64,000 nucleotides of DNA from positions 43,276,001 to 43,340,000 of the forward strand of contig JBITNC010000001.1 of the NCBI GenBank assembly GCA_050084985.1, in the 5' to 3' direction. The notes under the pieces are model-generated. The model had not been told where the DNA came from, searched no databases, and saw only the letters and a program-made list of their open reading frames with translations. The DNA is from Nageia nagi. Lineage: Eukaryota; Pinophyta. The position numbers and the translations under genes were made by a program. Below, piece after piece: positions 22,401 to 35,640 of this stretch (its first letter is position 1; each line of letters starts with the position of its first letter).

Positions 22401-24244
22401 AATTAAATTCTCAAAATACAGCTATTAGATAACACATATGTTAGAGATACTATATGATCCTCACCATTGAATACATTCAATATGAATAGTGATGATCACT
22501 ATACTTGAAATTTATCAAACCAATAAATCATTTCAATCCCTATAAATCTAATATTTTAAACTTGAAATCCTAAATATCACCAGGTATAATAGATAGAAAA
22601 ACTACACATATCACTAGTCATCAATTCCACATCCTCTTAGCGAACAAGATTAAAAATAATATTTAAAATTATAAACCATTCTAAAAAAATGAATTCATCA
22701 TTTAAAATATTTATAATTATAAAAAAATTGACCCATCACTATAAAACCCAATACTCTTATTTTCCACAAGTATCATTTGAAAAGTAGAAAGATTTGAGAA
22801 GCTAAGCTAAAAATTTTTAGAGAAAAGATTGGAGTACTAACAAACATGCCACAATAATAGAAGGATATATATGGGAGGAATAATGATGATTTATTCATTT
22901 AGAACCCTTTTTATGGGTATTATTTCATATTAATTCTCTATGGATTGCAAGGAATTAGGGAATTGATGTCTTACATCTATAATGTAAAAATTTTAGAGGC
23001 CAATATGAGGCAAGTGATGACTTAATGATACTCATTGTTGATGAGATATAATGGTTACAATTAATATGGTTGATAAACCTTTTCAAGATGATAATATTAA
23101 ATATAGAATCCTAATTTATCAAAATCATCTATAACCATCTCCATGTAAGTCATATCTGGTTGGACCAATGATACATAATAACTAAGGATATAATTGAGTA
23201 TATCTTAGGCTTATAGAGGTAAAGAGAGGTTCCTTGACATATAATAGAGCCTATAAAGCCATACTATGATCACATTTGTATCCAACTATAGAAAAGAATA
23301 TAAATATGTTGAACATAAACCTAATTCCCAACTTGTCTTATAAAGATTTCATAAAAATAGACACCTAATGAATTTACTATAAGAACATTATATCATCAAC
23401 CACAATAGTAGAAGAGAGCTTGGGATATAATATGATTATGAGGGGGAATAAATATATAATTATAGGTATTTTATTTAATAATATAAATCAAAATAATGAG
23501 GAAGTCAAGAAAAAAACCTACAACACCTTATACTATGGTTCTTTTCTCATTTACACTTTCATGTTCTTCACTAAGCTCTTACCTAATGTTAGAGGTAAGA
23601 GTAACTTGGATCTGAAAATGTTATTTCTAAAATTGTATATGAAACCTATCCTAATCATCCTAATCTCCCCTCTTGGGTTGATTATGTTATCATAATGATA
23701 AAGGGTAAAAAATGCATACTAAAACCTACAATCCTTCATTTTTTTTCCAATTTATAATAACTCATTAAATTCAAGTCCTTGTTGATAAAATTATTATCTA
23801 TATAAACACAAAAAATTACCTCTCATTTTATATTCTCCCCTAATAATTTAACCATGATTTTGTCACTTTTATAGTTATATAAGCTAAAATAATAGATTCA
23901 AATACCAACCTTTGGTCTCACCCATCCACCTCCCAACACTTAGTATGTGTAATTTCTGAACACCAAACCAAGAGTAAAATTAAAAGAACCCAACTAGAAT
24001 CATCCCCTTAGTTTTATTCATCATAACCAAATCAATCATAATTAGTGATACCTTCAATTGAGTCTCTTCAATCCCCACTCAGGTGAAGAAAAATTCAATA
24101 GCACATTAGTGAAAGTAGTGGTGACTTAAAGCTAGTTACTTGATAAAATGTTGTTGATCTTGTATGATCACCAAAGGAGTAGAAAGCACTTTAAATTAAG
24201 GTTAATATTTTAAAATTTATTATCTATATCACTAATGAGGCATG
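19414..24244. other. Long AT-rich stretch without recognised genes
   Basis: No conserved motif, LTR or repeat array was recognised over about 4.8 kb. Open frames here (for example 20886-21089 and 23420-23695, both +) are short, AT-driven and without family features. It is probably very old transposon-derived sequence. Confidence 0.4.
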
Positions 24245-25805
24245 ATCTCTTATATACACAAGCATGATGACTACCTCAGTTAGATCAACTACAAACCTAA
24301 CTTTTGGATTGCAAAAGCCATAAGCTTTACAACTATAATATCTACCAAAAGAAGGAAAGGAGGAGCCATAATACATAGCTACATAAAATATATTCATCAA
24401 CCTCAACATTATCAAATAGAAGAATCACCATTTCCAATAATCTCATCCATGACCACTCAAACCATCCCACCAACATATCAATTCCCTACCTCTATCAATC
24501 CATTCAATTCTTCCAATTCTAAAATATTATTTTTATTTATGTATGAACCTACACTTATCACCACCAACACATCATATTGTGTCATTATTGATACCTTTGA
24601 TAACCCATTCCAATCAATAATGACTTATTCCACAATAGAAACCATAAATATTCCCACCTATCCTCTAATTTTACTTTTCACATACATTAGGTCTATTGCT
24701 CTAAAAACCTCACCCAAGATCAAAATACCTTTCACTTGGAAGAACCCCATATAAAAGTATATGAAAGTACATATTATTATGCTAAAACATATAGTTCAAA
24801 TAGGTATAAAATCTTCCACTAAATACCAATGCATGGAACCCTCTCAACTCACTATCCATGAGATGCTAATAAATAAAAGAGACATTGATCATATGATCAA
24901 TTAATATTTCAAAAATATTAAAACCCATCTAACTAACCTAAAATAGTTTAAAAAATATGTAACCATCCTTATATTATAGAAATTTATTTTCTTCACCATA
25001 AATTTGAGGAATCTCATAGGTAAAAATCTAATAAACCTCTTAGAAAAGGCTCTTTAGCATCCCATAATACCACTAGTAGACCCCAACCTCTTAGATACCA
25101 TCAATCAACATCTCCTAAACTTGTTCATGGAAAAGAACCAACCTATCACAATGATACTATAAGAAATTATTACAACCAAAATCAATGAGAAATAATGACT
25201 GGAGGAAGATGCATATAAGTAATAGGAAGATCTTAACAAATGAATGAAGGAGTTGGAGATAGCATGTAATTTTTTTACAATTCAAATGGAGATATACAAA
25301 ATAGTGTATGATGATATGAAGGAAATAATTAATACCTTCAACTAATCTCAAAATAGAAAATGTTACCTAGAAGCTAACCCTAATAGATGCCAAACTAGCC
25401 ACTTTCAAAAATTAAGCCCAAAAAGGTGAAGTCTATGATAGTCAAATTCAAGGGGAACATGATATCTATGTCAAATATTCACTAAAAAGGGAGCTCCAAA
25501 ATATTTCAAATGACATACTATCTCACATAAAATAGATCCACTACATGCAAATAATAGAAATGGATAAGCTAGATATAAAGATCAACAAATCCAACCAAGA
25601 AGACATAATGATCTAAGCTTACTAGGGCTACAAAGATATACAATTGCTGCACATGCACCTTTAGCAAAAATTGTCCATATAGATTTAAAAAATAAAATAA
25701 TCACTAATAAATATCCCATCATTCCTACTTTCCTATAAGAACTCAACCAATAGAGAGCATCTCAATCATAAGTACAACTATCCAAGGGTGAAGGTTCTAG
25801 TAGAC
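24245..25805 (+). pseudogene. Unidentified decayed reading frame of about 500 codons
   Basis: I do not recognise this protein. One codon phase stays readable from about 24245 to 25375 with roughly a dozen stops but no frameshift, then shifts once and stays readable to about 25805. The first part is basic (STKRRKGG near 24340), then Pro/Thr/Ser-rich (MTTQTIPPTYQFPTS near 24449, open to 24754). The middle is helical, with LINLLEKAL and LLDTINQHLLNLFME near 25030-25135 and WLEEDAYK-like acidic heptads after it. The last part (AQKGEVYDSQIQGEHDIYVK near 25410-25470, then KLDIKINKSNQED) also looks helical. A Pro-rich head with coiled-coil tail could be a structural or transposon accessory protein, but nothing shows a function. 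The phase continuity is the evidence that it was once coding. Confidence 0.42.
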
Positions 25806-28800
25806 CGAATGTAGAAAGATATAATTACTTTATCTCCTAAATAAACATAAATAAAAATGTATGAATAAGTGATGGAAACATAAAAAATGTATGATGAACA
25901 TGATAAATTATGATAGTATCTAAATATTATATGATGACTTTTATAAAATTTAAAGAATGCAAAAATTTTTGGCGTCATAAAAATAATAAATGTGATGATG
26001 AAAAAGGATTAGATAAGCAATAAAAATAAAATAATGTTACTAAAGTATATATAATGAAAAAAAGGAATAAGCAAATAGCTATAATACAATTGTAAAAAAT
26101 AATCTTCATCATCAAAGTGTTGATCAAATTCATTAAGAACAACGAATATGTACAAAATATTAACAAATCCTAGAAATTAAAAAAAAATAGTCAAGATGAG
26201 TCATTGTAACTAACAAGGAACCACCAAAAATTCAATGACATAAAAAGATATGATCCCTAGAAAAATGAAAGAGGAAGGCTTCTTAGATTCATTAGTGGTA
26301 ATAAGAAGTTGAAAGTACCAAATTCCTATTCTAAAATCCCTTATGGCCCTAATTTCCCATTATTTATACTATGATTCATGTGATGAACTCCACCATTTAC
26401 AATAACTATTCCCCTTATCAACTAGAGACTTACATAGTTTTTGATATCCCCTTATCCCTTATGAAGCCTTATATTTCATGCGTATGGGCTAGAACATCAA
26501 GATGTTGGATGCAAAATGTAAGTAGAAGGAGAAAACTAACTAATATATGTTAGAGTCAGTGACATGTTTCTAGAGCTCTAAGTATAATTCTTTATCTTTG
26601 TGTTTATTTTCCTATAATGGCCTTATAAAGTACCTCAGGTTTGGCTAGACCATGTCTCAAACCTATCGACAAGAGATGCTACAAGATATATGATAAATGA
26701 TACATGTTGATAAATTGAACTAGGTATTCGATTGATTACCATCCAAGATATTGGTATATGACTACAACTAGCACTTCACTATATAATATATATTAGATAC
26801 TTGGGAGAATAAAGCAAAATTATTTTGAAAAAATTTAGAGTGATTACAAAGGAGATCAAAATGAAAATACCAAAATATGTCAAATAAGATTAACACCATA
26901 ATAAACAAAAAAGAGAAGAAATATAATGTAAAGAAAAGGCAAAAGAAGGTATCCCTGTAAACAAGTTCACCACTGGATCTATTGAAGGTGTTGAACCTTC
27001 CATACAATATTTAAGGAAATATTATGGAGGTTATGTTAAATAATATAGATTCATATGCTTGGCAACTTGAAATTCAAGGTGAAGAATTACTAATTACAAT
27101 CAAATTTGGTATATGTTCCTTGAAGAAGAATAAAAATTGGAGCTAATCAATAAGGTATTCCTCCTATGGTCTTGGTGAACACCCAAGATAATATTGAATT
27201 ATAATACTAACACTTAGGCATATAATTCCTTCAGATTCATCCCTCTCCATTTCCTAGTTTATCTATATGAATTGTAGTGGATTACCAACTATTTTCCAAA
27301 GGTAAAATTCATATATAAGTACAATAATTATTTTATACAAACCTATGACTTGGTCAATACTTTATCACAACAAAGAAATGTTGACTTGCCAGGTAGAATA
27401 GGAAGACATACTCATGAGTAAATTAACATTGACTAAAAGAGGACACATAGTGATAAAAAATTAAAGATATTGAACTACATAAGGATTAGATATGAACATT
27501 CACTTTAATTTAGGGATGATGTTAGTAGGAAATAATTAACTAACAACTAATGAATTATGTTAAGTGTTAGCAACTGATGATTCTACCCAAGTTGCTAAGA
27601 AAATAAAAGACAATAGGAAAAAATATCAATATTGAGGGATCATCACCAATCATGAAAAATTGGAATATATTTAGAGATAGATGAAAAATGATAAAGAGAG
27701 ATGATGATAGATGACAAGATAATGAGAGGATAATAAGAAGATAGGCATATTATATCTAATTCAAATATTATAATCATAAGTTATTGAACTTATAATTGAG
27801 TATATTAATACAAAGATATTCATTACTTTTAATTTTGAGTCTTAGCTACATTTTTACTCCTTTTCTTCCATATTCTATTTATTTTTCATATTCTCATATG
27901 TAGGTAACTATAAATGATAAAATGTAACCCTACATTGTAGTAAAGAAAGAAGCAATTATATCTACTTTAATTAAAGGAAAATGGGACTTAAATTCCTATA
28001 GTCACTCAATAACTAGTGAAAAAAGATAAAAATAATAGAAATGATTAAATAAAAATAAAAATATACCCTAACATATGAGATGATGTATAATAGATGTGTA
28101 CTTGTTACTTACTTGGATGATGAACATGCAATTGAGAAGAAGTAGATGAATATTAGATCTTAGGTATTAGGTATTAGGTATTAGCATGAAACTTTGTATT
28201 TATTTGATCATTGGTATTGGCCACAACATTAGTGGTACGGATCTTGAAGATGTAGGGCAATCACTTTAGTACTAATTTCATTCATTCTCTTTCAAGGTAA
28301 TGGAAAAGTAAAGGATAACTTTTGAGTGTAATAATTTCTAATCTCAATACATGATGTTGGATAACACTAATAAGTTTGTGAGAGATATGAAAATTCCTAT
28401 TGAGATAAAATCTTAATATTATTCCCATTCATATAATTCTAACTTTATAGGTTTAATAATATATATTAATGCACCTTTATATCCTAATATCAATGCTAGT
28501 GATCTAACATACAAAATAAGATACTTACACATGACAAGTAACTTAGATAGATCATAATCAATAAAGGAAACATAATATAATTTAATATCCATTCTAATGT
28601 AATGATGATTATTTGACATGTAGTTTGTCCCAAAAAGGATACTAAATTATATATCAACACATGCACCCCTTTGTAAGTTTTGATTAAGTAAATTGAAATC
28701 AATGCTTATAAAGTAAAGAAGAGAAAAATAAAATTCCTAGTTTTTCTAATATCTACATAGAATAAATAATTTATTGATGATGTATTATATCCCCTCTTTT

Positions 28801-28924
28801 TTTTTGTTATTGTATTGTATAGAAACCTATGAAAAATGGAAATAGCATCCAAATATCATAAGAGAATTGTATGTTTCACCTTGAAAAAATAAGAGATTAA
28901 GAGAAAAGATGAAATAAATACCTA
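25806..28924. other. AT-rich intergenic stretch
   Basis: No gene was recognised. A short run of TAGGTAT units lies at 28160-28185. The remaining open frames are short and composition-driven. Confidence 0.4.
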
Positions 28925-29700
28925 GGATCTTTCACTACCCATATATATAACATTGATAAAAGATACATTAGTGAAAGAAACTCTAAGATATTGTTCATAA
29001 TAGTAATCATAGTGATGTTTAATAACTCAACCAACAAAGGTGATCATAAAAAAATATAATCATGGTTAGTTTCAATACAACCAAAAAAGTTGATCATAAA
29101 GGTGATGGTTAATAACCCAACTAGCAAATGTGATCATAAAGAAAATATAGTGATGTCTAGTTTAAACCCAAAAAACAAAGGTTATCATAAAGGTTGTGGT
29201 TAATAACCCAATTAAAAAAGGTATTTATAAAGCATATGCACTTTCATCATAATGAAATATTTTATTTGAGGTATCCTTTCCCCTAGATACCACCTTGAAG
29301 ATGTGTGCACACTAGTGATGGTTAATTATTTCCCAACTAACAAAGGATGTGAACATAGATTTTCAAACATAAGGAAATATTATCTTTCATTTCCCTTATA
29401 TTTTTTTTGGGTATAAGTATCATAATTGAAAGAAACTCAAAATAAGATTTCATTTCCCAAATATATAGTAGTGATATAGAAGCATAAATAAAAGAAACAT
29501 TACAATTTGTAAGCTAGCATTTTACATAGGAAATTAGAGCTTTCATTACCCATATATTTTTCACTAACATAAGAACCACAAATGAAAAAAACTCTATCAT
29601 ATAACATTCAACCTTTCACCACCCATAGATTTATCAATGATAAAAGAAGCATTGATGAAAGAAAAATTGCAATATATAAGATATCATTTTACTTAGGAAA
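28925..29700. repeat. Degenerate minisatellite-like cluster, two interleaved units
   Basis: Unit A (about 40-50 bp; GTGATGGTTAATAACCCAAC followed by AACAAAGGTGATCATAAAG) recurs near 29010, 29064, 29104, 29152, 29199 and 29313. Unit B (about 65-75 bp; CTTTCACTACCCATATAT followed by ATAAAAGAAGCATTGATGAAAGAAA-like sequence) recurs near 28930, 29450, 29542 and 29612. Copies are diverged, so the array is old. No coding sequence lies inside. Confidence 0.65.
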
Positions 29701-30655
29701 ACATTTATAAAGATAAGCATTGAACATTATATGTAAATGTAATATCATAATAGTGTACATATGAAGTAAAAAGATGTAGAGTAAGTAACACTCCATTTTA
29801 AGTTTCTTAGATGTATGCCACTAGGTCTTTTTCTTTGGAAAATATAAAATATATGTTTTCTTTTCCTTAATACTAGTACTGAGGTACATATGTAACTATG
29901 AAGCACTTCCAAGATAGGAGCATATCATAAGAATTTAAAGAAATAATATTTTATCAAATTTTATGTTGGCCATCTTGTCTTATTACTGAGATGTTAAAAA
30001 ATTGTTTTTGAGGTAAATTATGGTTATTTGTTGTAAAAATATAATATGTCTCAAAACTTGTATACTATTTTTAGTTTTAAATAGGGATTGTTCTTCATAA
30101 TTTTTAATTTTCATCTTGTGAGAAGGAGATCTAGGGTTTTCTTGGTTTAAGGAGATTTTTTAGAGGTATTCCTTATATTTTTGGTAATTATGAGTGATTT
30201 ATAAACTATTAGAGGCTATGGATATCAAGATTAATAAATAAGATAGTCATAGGGCTTATGTTTTATGGTGTAAATTAGACTCCTATCACATGGCATGTTC
30301 ATTATCCCTTATTTAATGGCTTAGTTTTTTATTTAAAAGTCAATGGAGTATAAATTTTCAAGGCCTCCATATTTTAGGTTTTGTGTATCTTTATTTTACA
30401 TGAAACTATTGGTTTGGAGTTATTTTGGTGTGTATTATGTACATTACCATTTTTTTGTTTGTATCATAATGGATTACCAGTGCTATCACTAGGATGTTAA
30501 ACATCATAAACCAATGTTGCATAAATAGGAGAACCAACTTTTTTGTGTTCTTGTGTACATGCCTTTTTTGCTCTTGTGAATGTAAATAAAAATTTAAAAC
30601 ATATTTATTTATGAAAGTATGCATACTTACCTATATTTTCATTTGTTTATGCAGT
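29701..30655. other. AT-rich stretch before second PMD relic
   Basis: No gene was recognised. The minus-strand frame at 30406-30624 has no motif. Confidence 0.4.
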
Positions 30656-31975
30656 ATCATTTACACATCATTATACCTGAGCCACCATTAAGAGATGGAA
30701 AATTGCATGCATATGGTATGAGGACCTTGAAAAGGAGTATTGATGAAGTTGAGATATATTGAGGTAATATATTTTCTATAGGTTCTCTATATGAATATTT
30801 ATAAATACATATTAATAACTATTTTTGAACAATGGTTGAACATCATAAATACATTTCATGTTCCTACAGGTGAAATGAATATAACTCTCAAGGATGTCCA
30901 TTGTAATTTGAGTGTTCTAATGAAGGGTACTATGGTGGAGATGAAAGAAAAATTGAATACTTTACTAAGGATAAGAATGGAAAATGAATAACCAAATTGG
31001 AGGAGTACCATGAGGGTGAAAAGGATTCCTATATTCATAAATAAATTCATAGAATACTTCAAGAAAAATGGCATCCTAGACACATAGTGGTTGCATGCAT
31101 TGATAGTATAATCTAAATGGAAAAGAACCATGAAGTGTTCCCCCTAGATATAATTCACATTTTCAAGAATATAGTTTAAGAAAATAGGTTTACATGGAAT
31201 CTATATATAGTTGCTCAAATATATCATTATTTTTATAACTTGTTATCAGTTTTGAAGAATGGGAGAAGGGTAACTAATACATATTGATTATAGTTTATGG
31301 TTCTTGAATAAATAGTGGTATTTAGACATTTAGAATTACTTATTTATGTAGAGGATGATACACTATTAAATTAGAGAAGTTATGTTGTTGTGAGATGAGT
31401 GACTAGGGTACATGATACACTAAAAATATGGTGTAGGATAGTTGAGAATTTGATGGAGGATGATTCGATCTATAACCTCTTATGTGCATGTGATATGGAA
31501 AGAGAGTTCTTATGAGTTGAGTTGGTAAATAACACCATGTTACCTTCAAAAAAGAAAATAATTTGTGAACCAATATGGAATTGGTAGGCTACAACTATAG
31601 TTTTGGCAAGGATATATAGTACCTCCTTCTTGTCAACCAATCATTCACATAATTGTGAGGCATATGAAAAATAATTGTAAACTTGAGGTTGTACCATGGT
31701 GTTACTACCAACTAGTCCCCTCTATAATATTAAGGGTCAAGTGATTAGGATGAAGAGAAGATCATATTAGAATATATTGACATCTACAAGGCATGGTGGG
31801 ACACATACAAACCACTACCTCCAAGGATATAAGCTGATGATGAAGTAGAGGTAAGAATAGAAGGTGAGGCAAAAGTAAAGGATGAAAATAATGATAAGGA
31901 GCCTATGGAACTAGAAAATAATTAGGAGTATGAGGAGGAAGGTTCAGAAGATGAGACTATTGAAGGTAAGGATTG
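30656..31975 (+). pseudogene. Second plant-mobile-domain relic
   Basis: The frame 30791-30991 contains NTFHVPTGEMNITLKDVHCN, matching the FHLPxGEMTITLEDV core of the plant mobile domain also found at 1175-1300. Upstream, LRDGKLHAYGMRTLK near 30690-30735 may be its N-terminal side. Downstream, a frame near 31640-31790 (IIHIIVRHMKNN..LEVVPW) and an acidic tail (ADDEVEVRIEGEAKVKDENN near 31830-31890, then Glu-rich to about 31970) may be its C-terminus. Stops and frame changes are frequent. The core motif is convincing; the outer limits are inferred. The gene product would share the role of the first relic, which is unknown. Confidence 0.5.
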
Positions 31976-34865
31976 ACTTTATTTTTTATTTTTTTAGTGA
32001 AGGTAACGACTATAAATGAGATAGGATCAAAATAAAGAAAGGGTTATAACCATTTTAAGGTAATTACTCAATAAAACCTCAGTAAAGAGGTAGAATCTAA
32101 TCATTTTTACCAATGATGGCATTAGCCTATACTAGGAAATAATAAAACCCTAAATGTTTACAACATACCCAACCCACATTCAAGTTTCAAATAAGAAATT
32201 AAGGCATAGAAAATATGGAATTACAACATTAAATGTGATAAAGAGGTGAACCATGTAGTCCTCAAAATGAAAGGTGAACTTAGTATAGCAGAGATGAGGT
32301 AACAATGCACTATTCTTTTAAAGCAGTGATGTCTCCTATCTTTGGATCCAATAGTTCCCTTTCATTGTAAAATAAACCCTATTTATATTCCATGTCAATA
32401 TGTTCCTCTAAAAGGATAAATGCATCATGTAATCAATGCCTATTAGCTAAAACTTCATAATTTTAATGCAAGATTCTCAAATATCTAATAGGGTGAATAC
32501 AATAGATAACTAGCATGGATGGGGACCTTAAATAGTTGGAAGCACTTCCAACCATCATTAAACCTTATGAAAAAAGATTTAAATTCCATTTAAAACAATA
32601 ATTTTGGCACTTGCTAAGGTACCTCAATGTGCTTCATCAGTCTCCTCTATACTCTCTCATCTCTCTAATGCATACAATTCCCCTCTCTCCAACCCTCCCC
32701 CTTAAATCTCATCTTGTCTCCTATCTCCTCTTTCATCTCATCAATAAATCAAATGTCCCTATCTTCTCCAATCCTTAAGCTCAAAAAAATTGAAATGAAC
32801 CCCAAGTCCTCATGTGTACCTTTTTTTTTCTTTTCCTCATTTTCACTAAGGGGATATTTTTTGCTATCCCATAAATACTTTTGGGGGTAGGTAAAAAATT
32901 GTTGCAATAAAATTTCCACTTAATAAAAAAAATATATGTTGTTAAATATCATTGCAAAAACATTGCCTCATAATGCTCACCCCCAAATCCTTTTTTTGGT
33001 CTAGTGAATTGGTGTTCTTGATGCATTTTGGACTATAGTAAGAGTCTTCCTTATGATAGAAATAGGCCTTATTCAAATTGATCTAGTACAACAACATTTT
33101 TTTCTTATTCCTTTTGATTTCTCTTTCTTATTCATTTTTATTTTTGTAATAAATGATATATATAATTCATTACACTAAATTTGGGTTGCAAGGGTGGTTC
33201 TAATCCTTTGTAATAGGCCTTTCTCAATGATTTTTTTTATGCCCTATATGAACATATTGTAAAAAAACTTGGAATAAAAGATGATAATTACTAATCACCT
33301 TCATTCTATATACAATGATGTTTTTGAAATGGTGTGTGATTATTTAGTAGGGTGATCAAAAAATGCTATATTATGTCATCATTTATTATAAAAAATAAGG
33401 AATTAAATAATGATTATAAACCACCATCATATGAAATTATAGTGTAGTTATAAACCACCCTATTATGATTACAATTTTGAAAAAATATATTAAATTTTAT
33501 TTCAAAAAATACAATTGACTAGAATCTTTTGCATACAATCATGGATTTATTTCACATGTAATTATGATAATAACCTTGATAGAAATGCCATGTGAAATAA
33601 ACCCATATATGGTTTAATTATGGGTTTCTCTCATATGTAGTTATGATAATAACCCAATATACATGTATTTAAAATGTGGAATAATTAAGAAGAAAGTATT
33701 TAATTTAGTAATATGTTTGATATGCAGTGAACAATTAGAATCCATCAAACTCTTAAGAAATGAATCCATCAAACTATTGAACTTTGAACCTATCAAACTA
33801 TGTGAATAAATGTATTTTCTCCATGTGTTGAAATAGAGTTATCAGTGCTTCAAATTCATGAATGATTATTATTGAATTATACACACAATGAAACAACATA
33901 TATGTATGGTTAACATTCTTAGATGAAGAAAAAAATAAAAAAAAAATACCATGCTAATAAAACTGAATACAATTATGATAACAACCACGAATCAAACTTA
34001 TTTTTTGAGGATATGAAAGGAGTCTTAAAAAGTGATGAAATGGAAAACATATCCTAAACTTTACCTAAAAATTGATTAGAAAACATAAGAATAAAAGGAT
34101 CCATACAATAAAGTAGCTCAAGAACCACACAATAAAAGGTTGACTAGCTTTCAAATGATTACCAAGTGCCCAAAAGTGACAAGAGATATCCAACATCATT
34201 CATTATAATGAAGGATCAATCTTTATATGTAGATAAATCTAGATACACAATCGATAGGATAAATAAACCACCTAGTCCATTTATGTAATTGGAACATAAT
34301 GAAGATGATATACATAACAAACTACTATTAAATTTATACATCATGCATTGTTAATTGATAGAGATACATGCATGCATGTAGACAATCATGAATACAAATG
34401 GAAAATAACCATGTAAATATATTTTAGGTAGGTATATAATTATATTAAACACTTAAAATCATACCAACAAAGTAAGAAAGTACCTCCTTCATTGATAATG
34501 TCAACATGAAATATAATTAAGATAGTACCTTCATAAGATACATACACAAGTTAGACAATACTATGCACTACGAGGCACATGAACTGCTAGAGGGTTAATT
34601 CAATCTAGATGGTAAGTTCTTTAGTAATCATTTCCATAACAAAACCTACTTTATTTAATATTAGAAAAAGGTAATAGTTCTAAGAAATCCAAATCAAAAT
34701 ATCTATGGTACACCTACATATTGGATAAATGTAAAATGAAATAAAATAAAGCAAAAATCATATTAGAATTAATTTTGAGTTTCACAATGATTATTGAAGA
34801 AGAATTGAGAATATTAATTATGAAAGATTTCCACCTCATAATAAATTTTATAAAAGAAAATATAA
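31976..34865. other. AT-rich stretch with a pyrimidine-rich tract
   Basis: A strongly C/T-biased tract lies at about 32635-32770 (many CTCTC and CCCTC repeats). A small inverted repeat is listed separately at 33541-33606. No coding sequence was recognised. Confidence 0.4.
33541..33606. repeat. Short inverted repeat (hairpin)
   Basis: ATGGATTTATTTCACATG at 33541-33558 pairs with CATGTGAAATAAACCCAT at 33589-33606 with one mismatch, enclosing about 30 bases. A similar phrase, ATGGGTTTCTCTCATATG, follows at about 33624, so part of the hairpin is also directly repeated. Confidence 0.7.
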
Positions 34866-35640
34866 TCATCAATTAAGGATTTACCACCAAAACCACTTGA
34901 CTAAGAAGGAGATGTTGCCTCAATGTCAAGATCTTCTCCAATTGATAGTACATTTCCACTAGTTATGCTCCTAAGCTTCATAGATTCCTATTGATAAACT
35001 TATATAATTAGACATAATTTTAAACAAAAAAATGATATATCATGAATCATATATAATAAGTAACACCACCACATCATATGAGATTATAGATCAAAAATAC
35101 TACCTCTTCTGTGGATTCTACTAAAACCTCATGATTCACATAAGACTCTAACATCCCTTTCCTTGAATTATTTCCCCTAATAAATAATATTTATATATTA
35201 ATGTGTACTATTATAAACTTATCATTCAGGTTACTTAGAAAATGAGATAATATAGATTGAATATTTTATGCTTTTAACTACTTAGTTTTAACAAATGTTT
35301 AAATGGGTCTGAATGATTGGAAAAAGGAATGCAAATTAAGTGAAATTGTGGAAAACATATAACAATCACATTTCATAAAATTAAAATTGTACAAGATAAT
35401 TTTATAGACATGTGAGTTATAATAGAGGGATCAAATCCATCCATATATAGCACTACATTTTCTTTATTGACCTCCAACATACTAATAGGCTTTACTACTT
35501 GTGCTAATGCATCCAAATGATTTCTTTTCAAAGTTAGTAAAAACTTAATTTGATTGAAAAAGAACATTCTCAATAGATCTAATATACTTAAATACATAAT
35601 TACATACATGAAGATGCTAAGTTAACCATCTCAAAGTATA
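34866..35640 (-). pseudogene. Unidentified exon-like relic
   Basis: Three minus-strand pieces look coding. Near 35400-35530 the frame reads HLDALAQVVKPISMLEVNK and ENVVLYMDGFDPSIITHMS. A TACTAAC branch-point-like motif and an AAAG lie just upstream (about 35535-35555). Near 35110-35170 it reads GMLESYVNHEVLVESTEE and then GTAGTA, a possible donor. After an AT-rich gap of about 115 bases and a CAATAG acceptor it reads ESMKLRSITSGNVLSIGEDL near 34930-34985, with a TAG inside SPS.SSGFGG shortly after. The protein family was not recognised. Coding-like amino-acid order combined with splice-like borders is unusual for this window and suggests a host-gene relic, but this is inference. Confidence 0.4.

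Noticed and set aside
24224-24415. 63-codon minus-strand frame
   Set aside because: It overlaps the unidentified + strand relic, whose much longer phase continuity is the better explanation.
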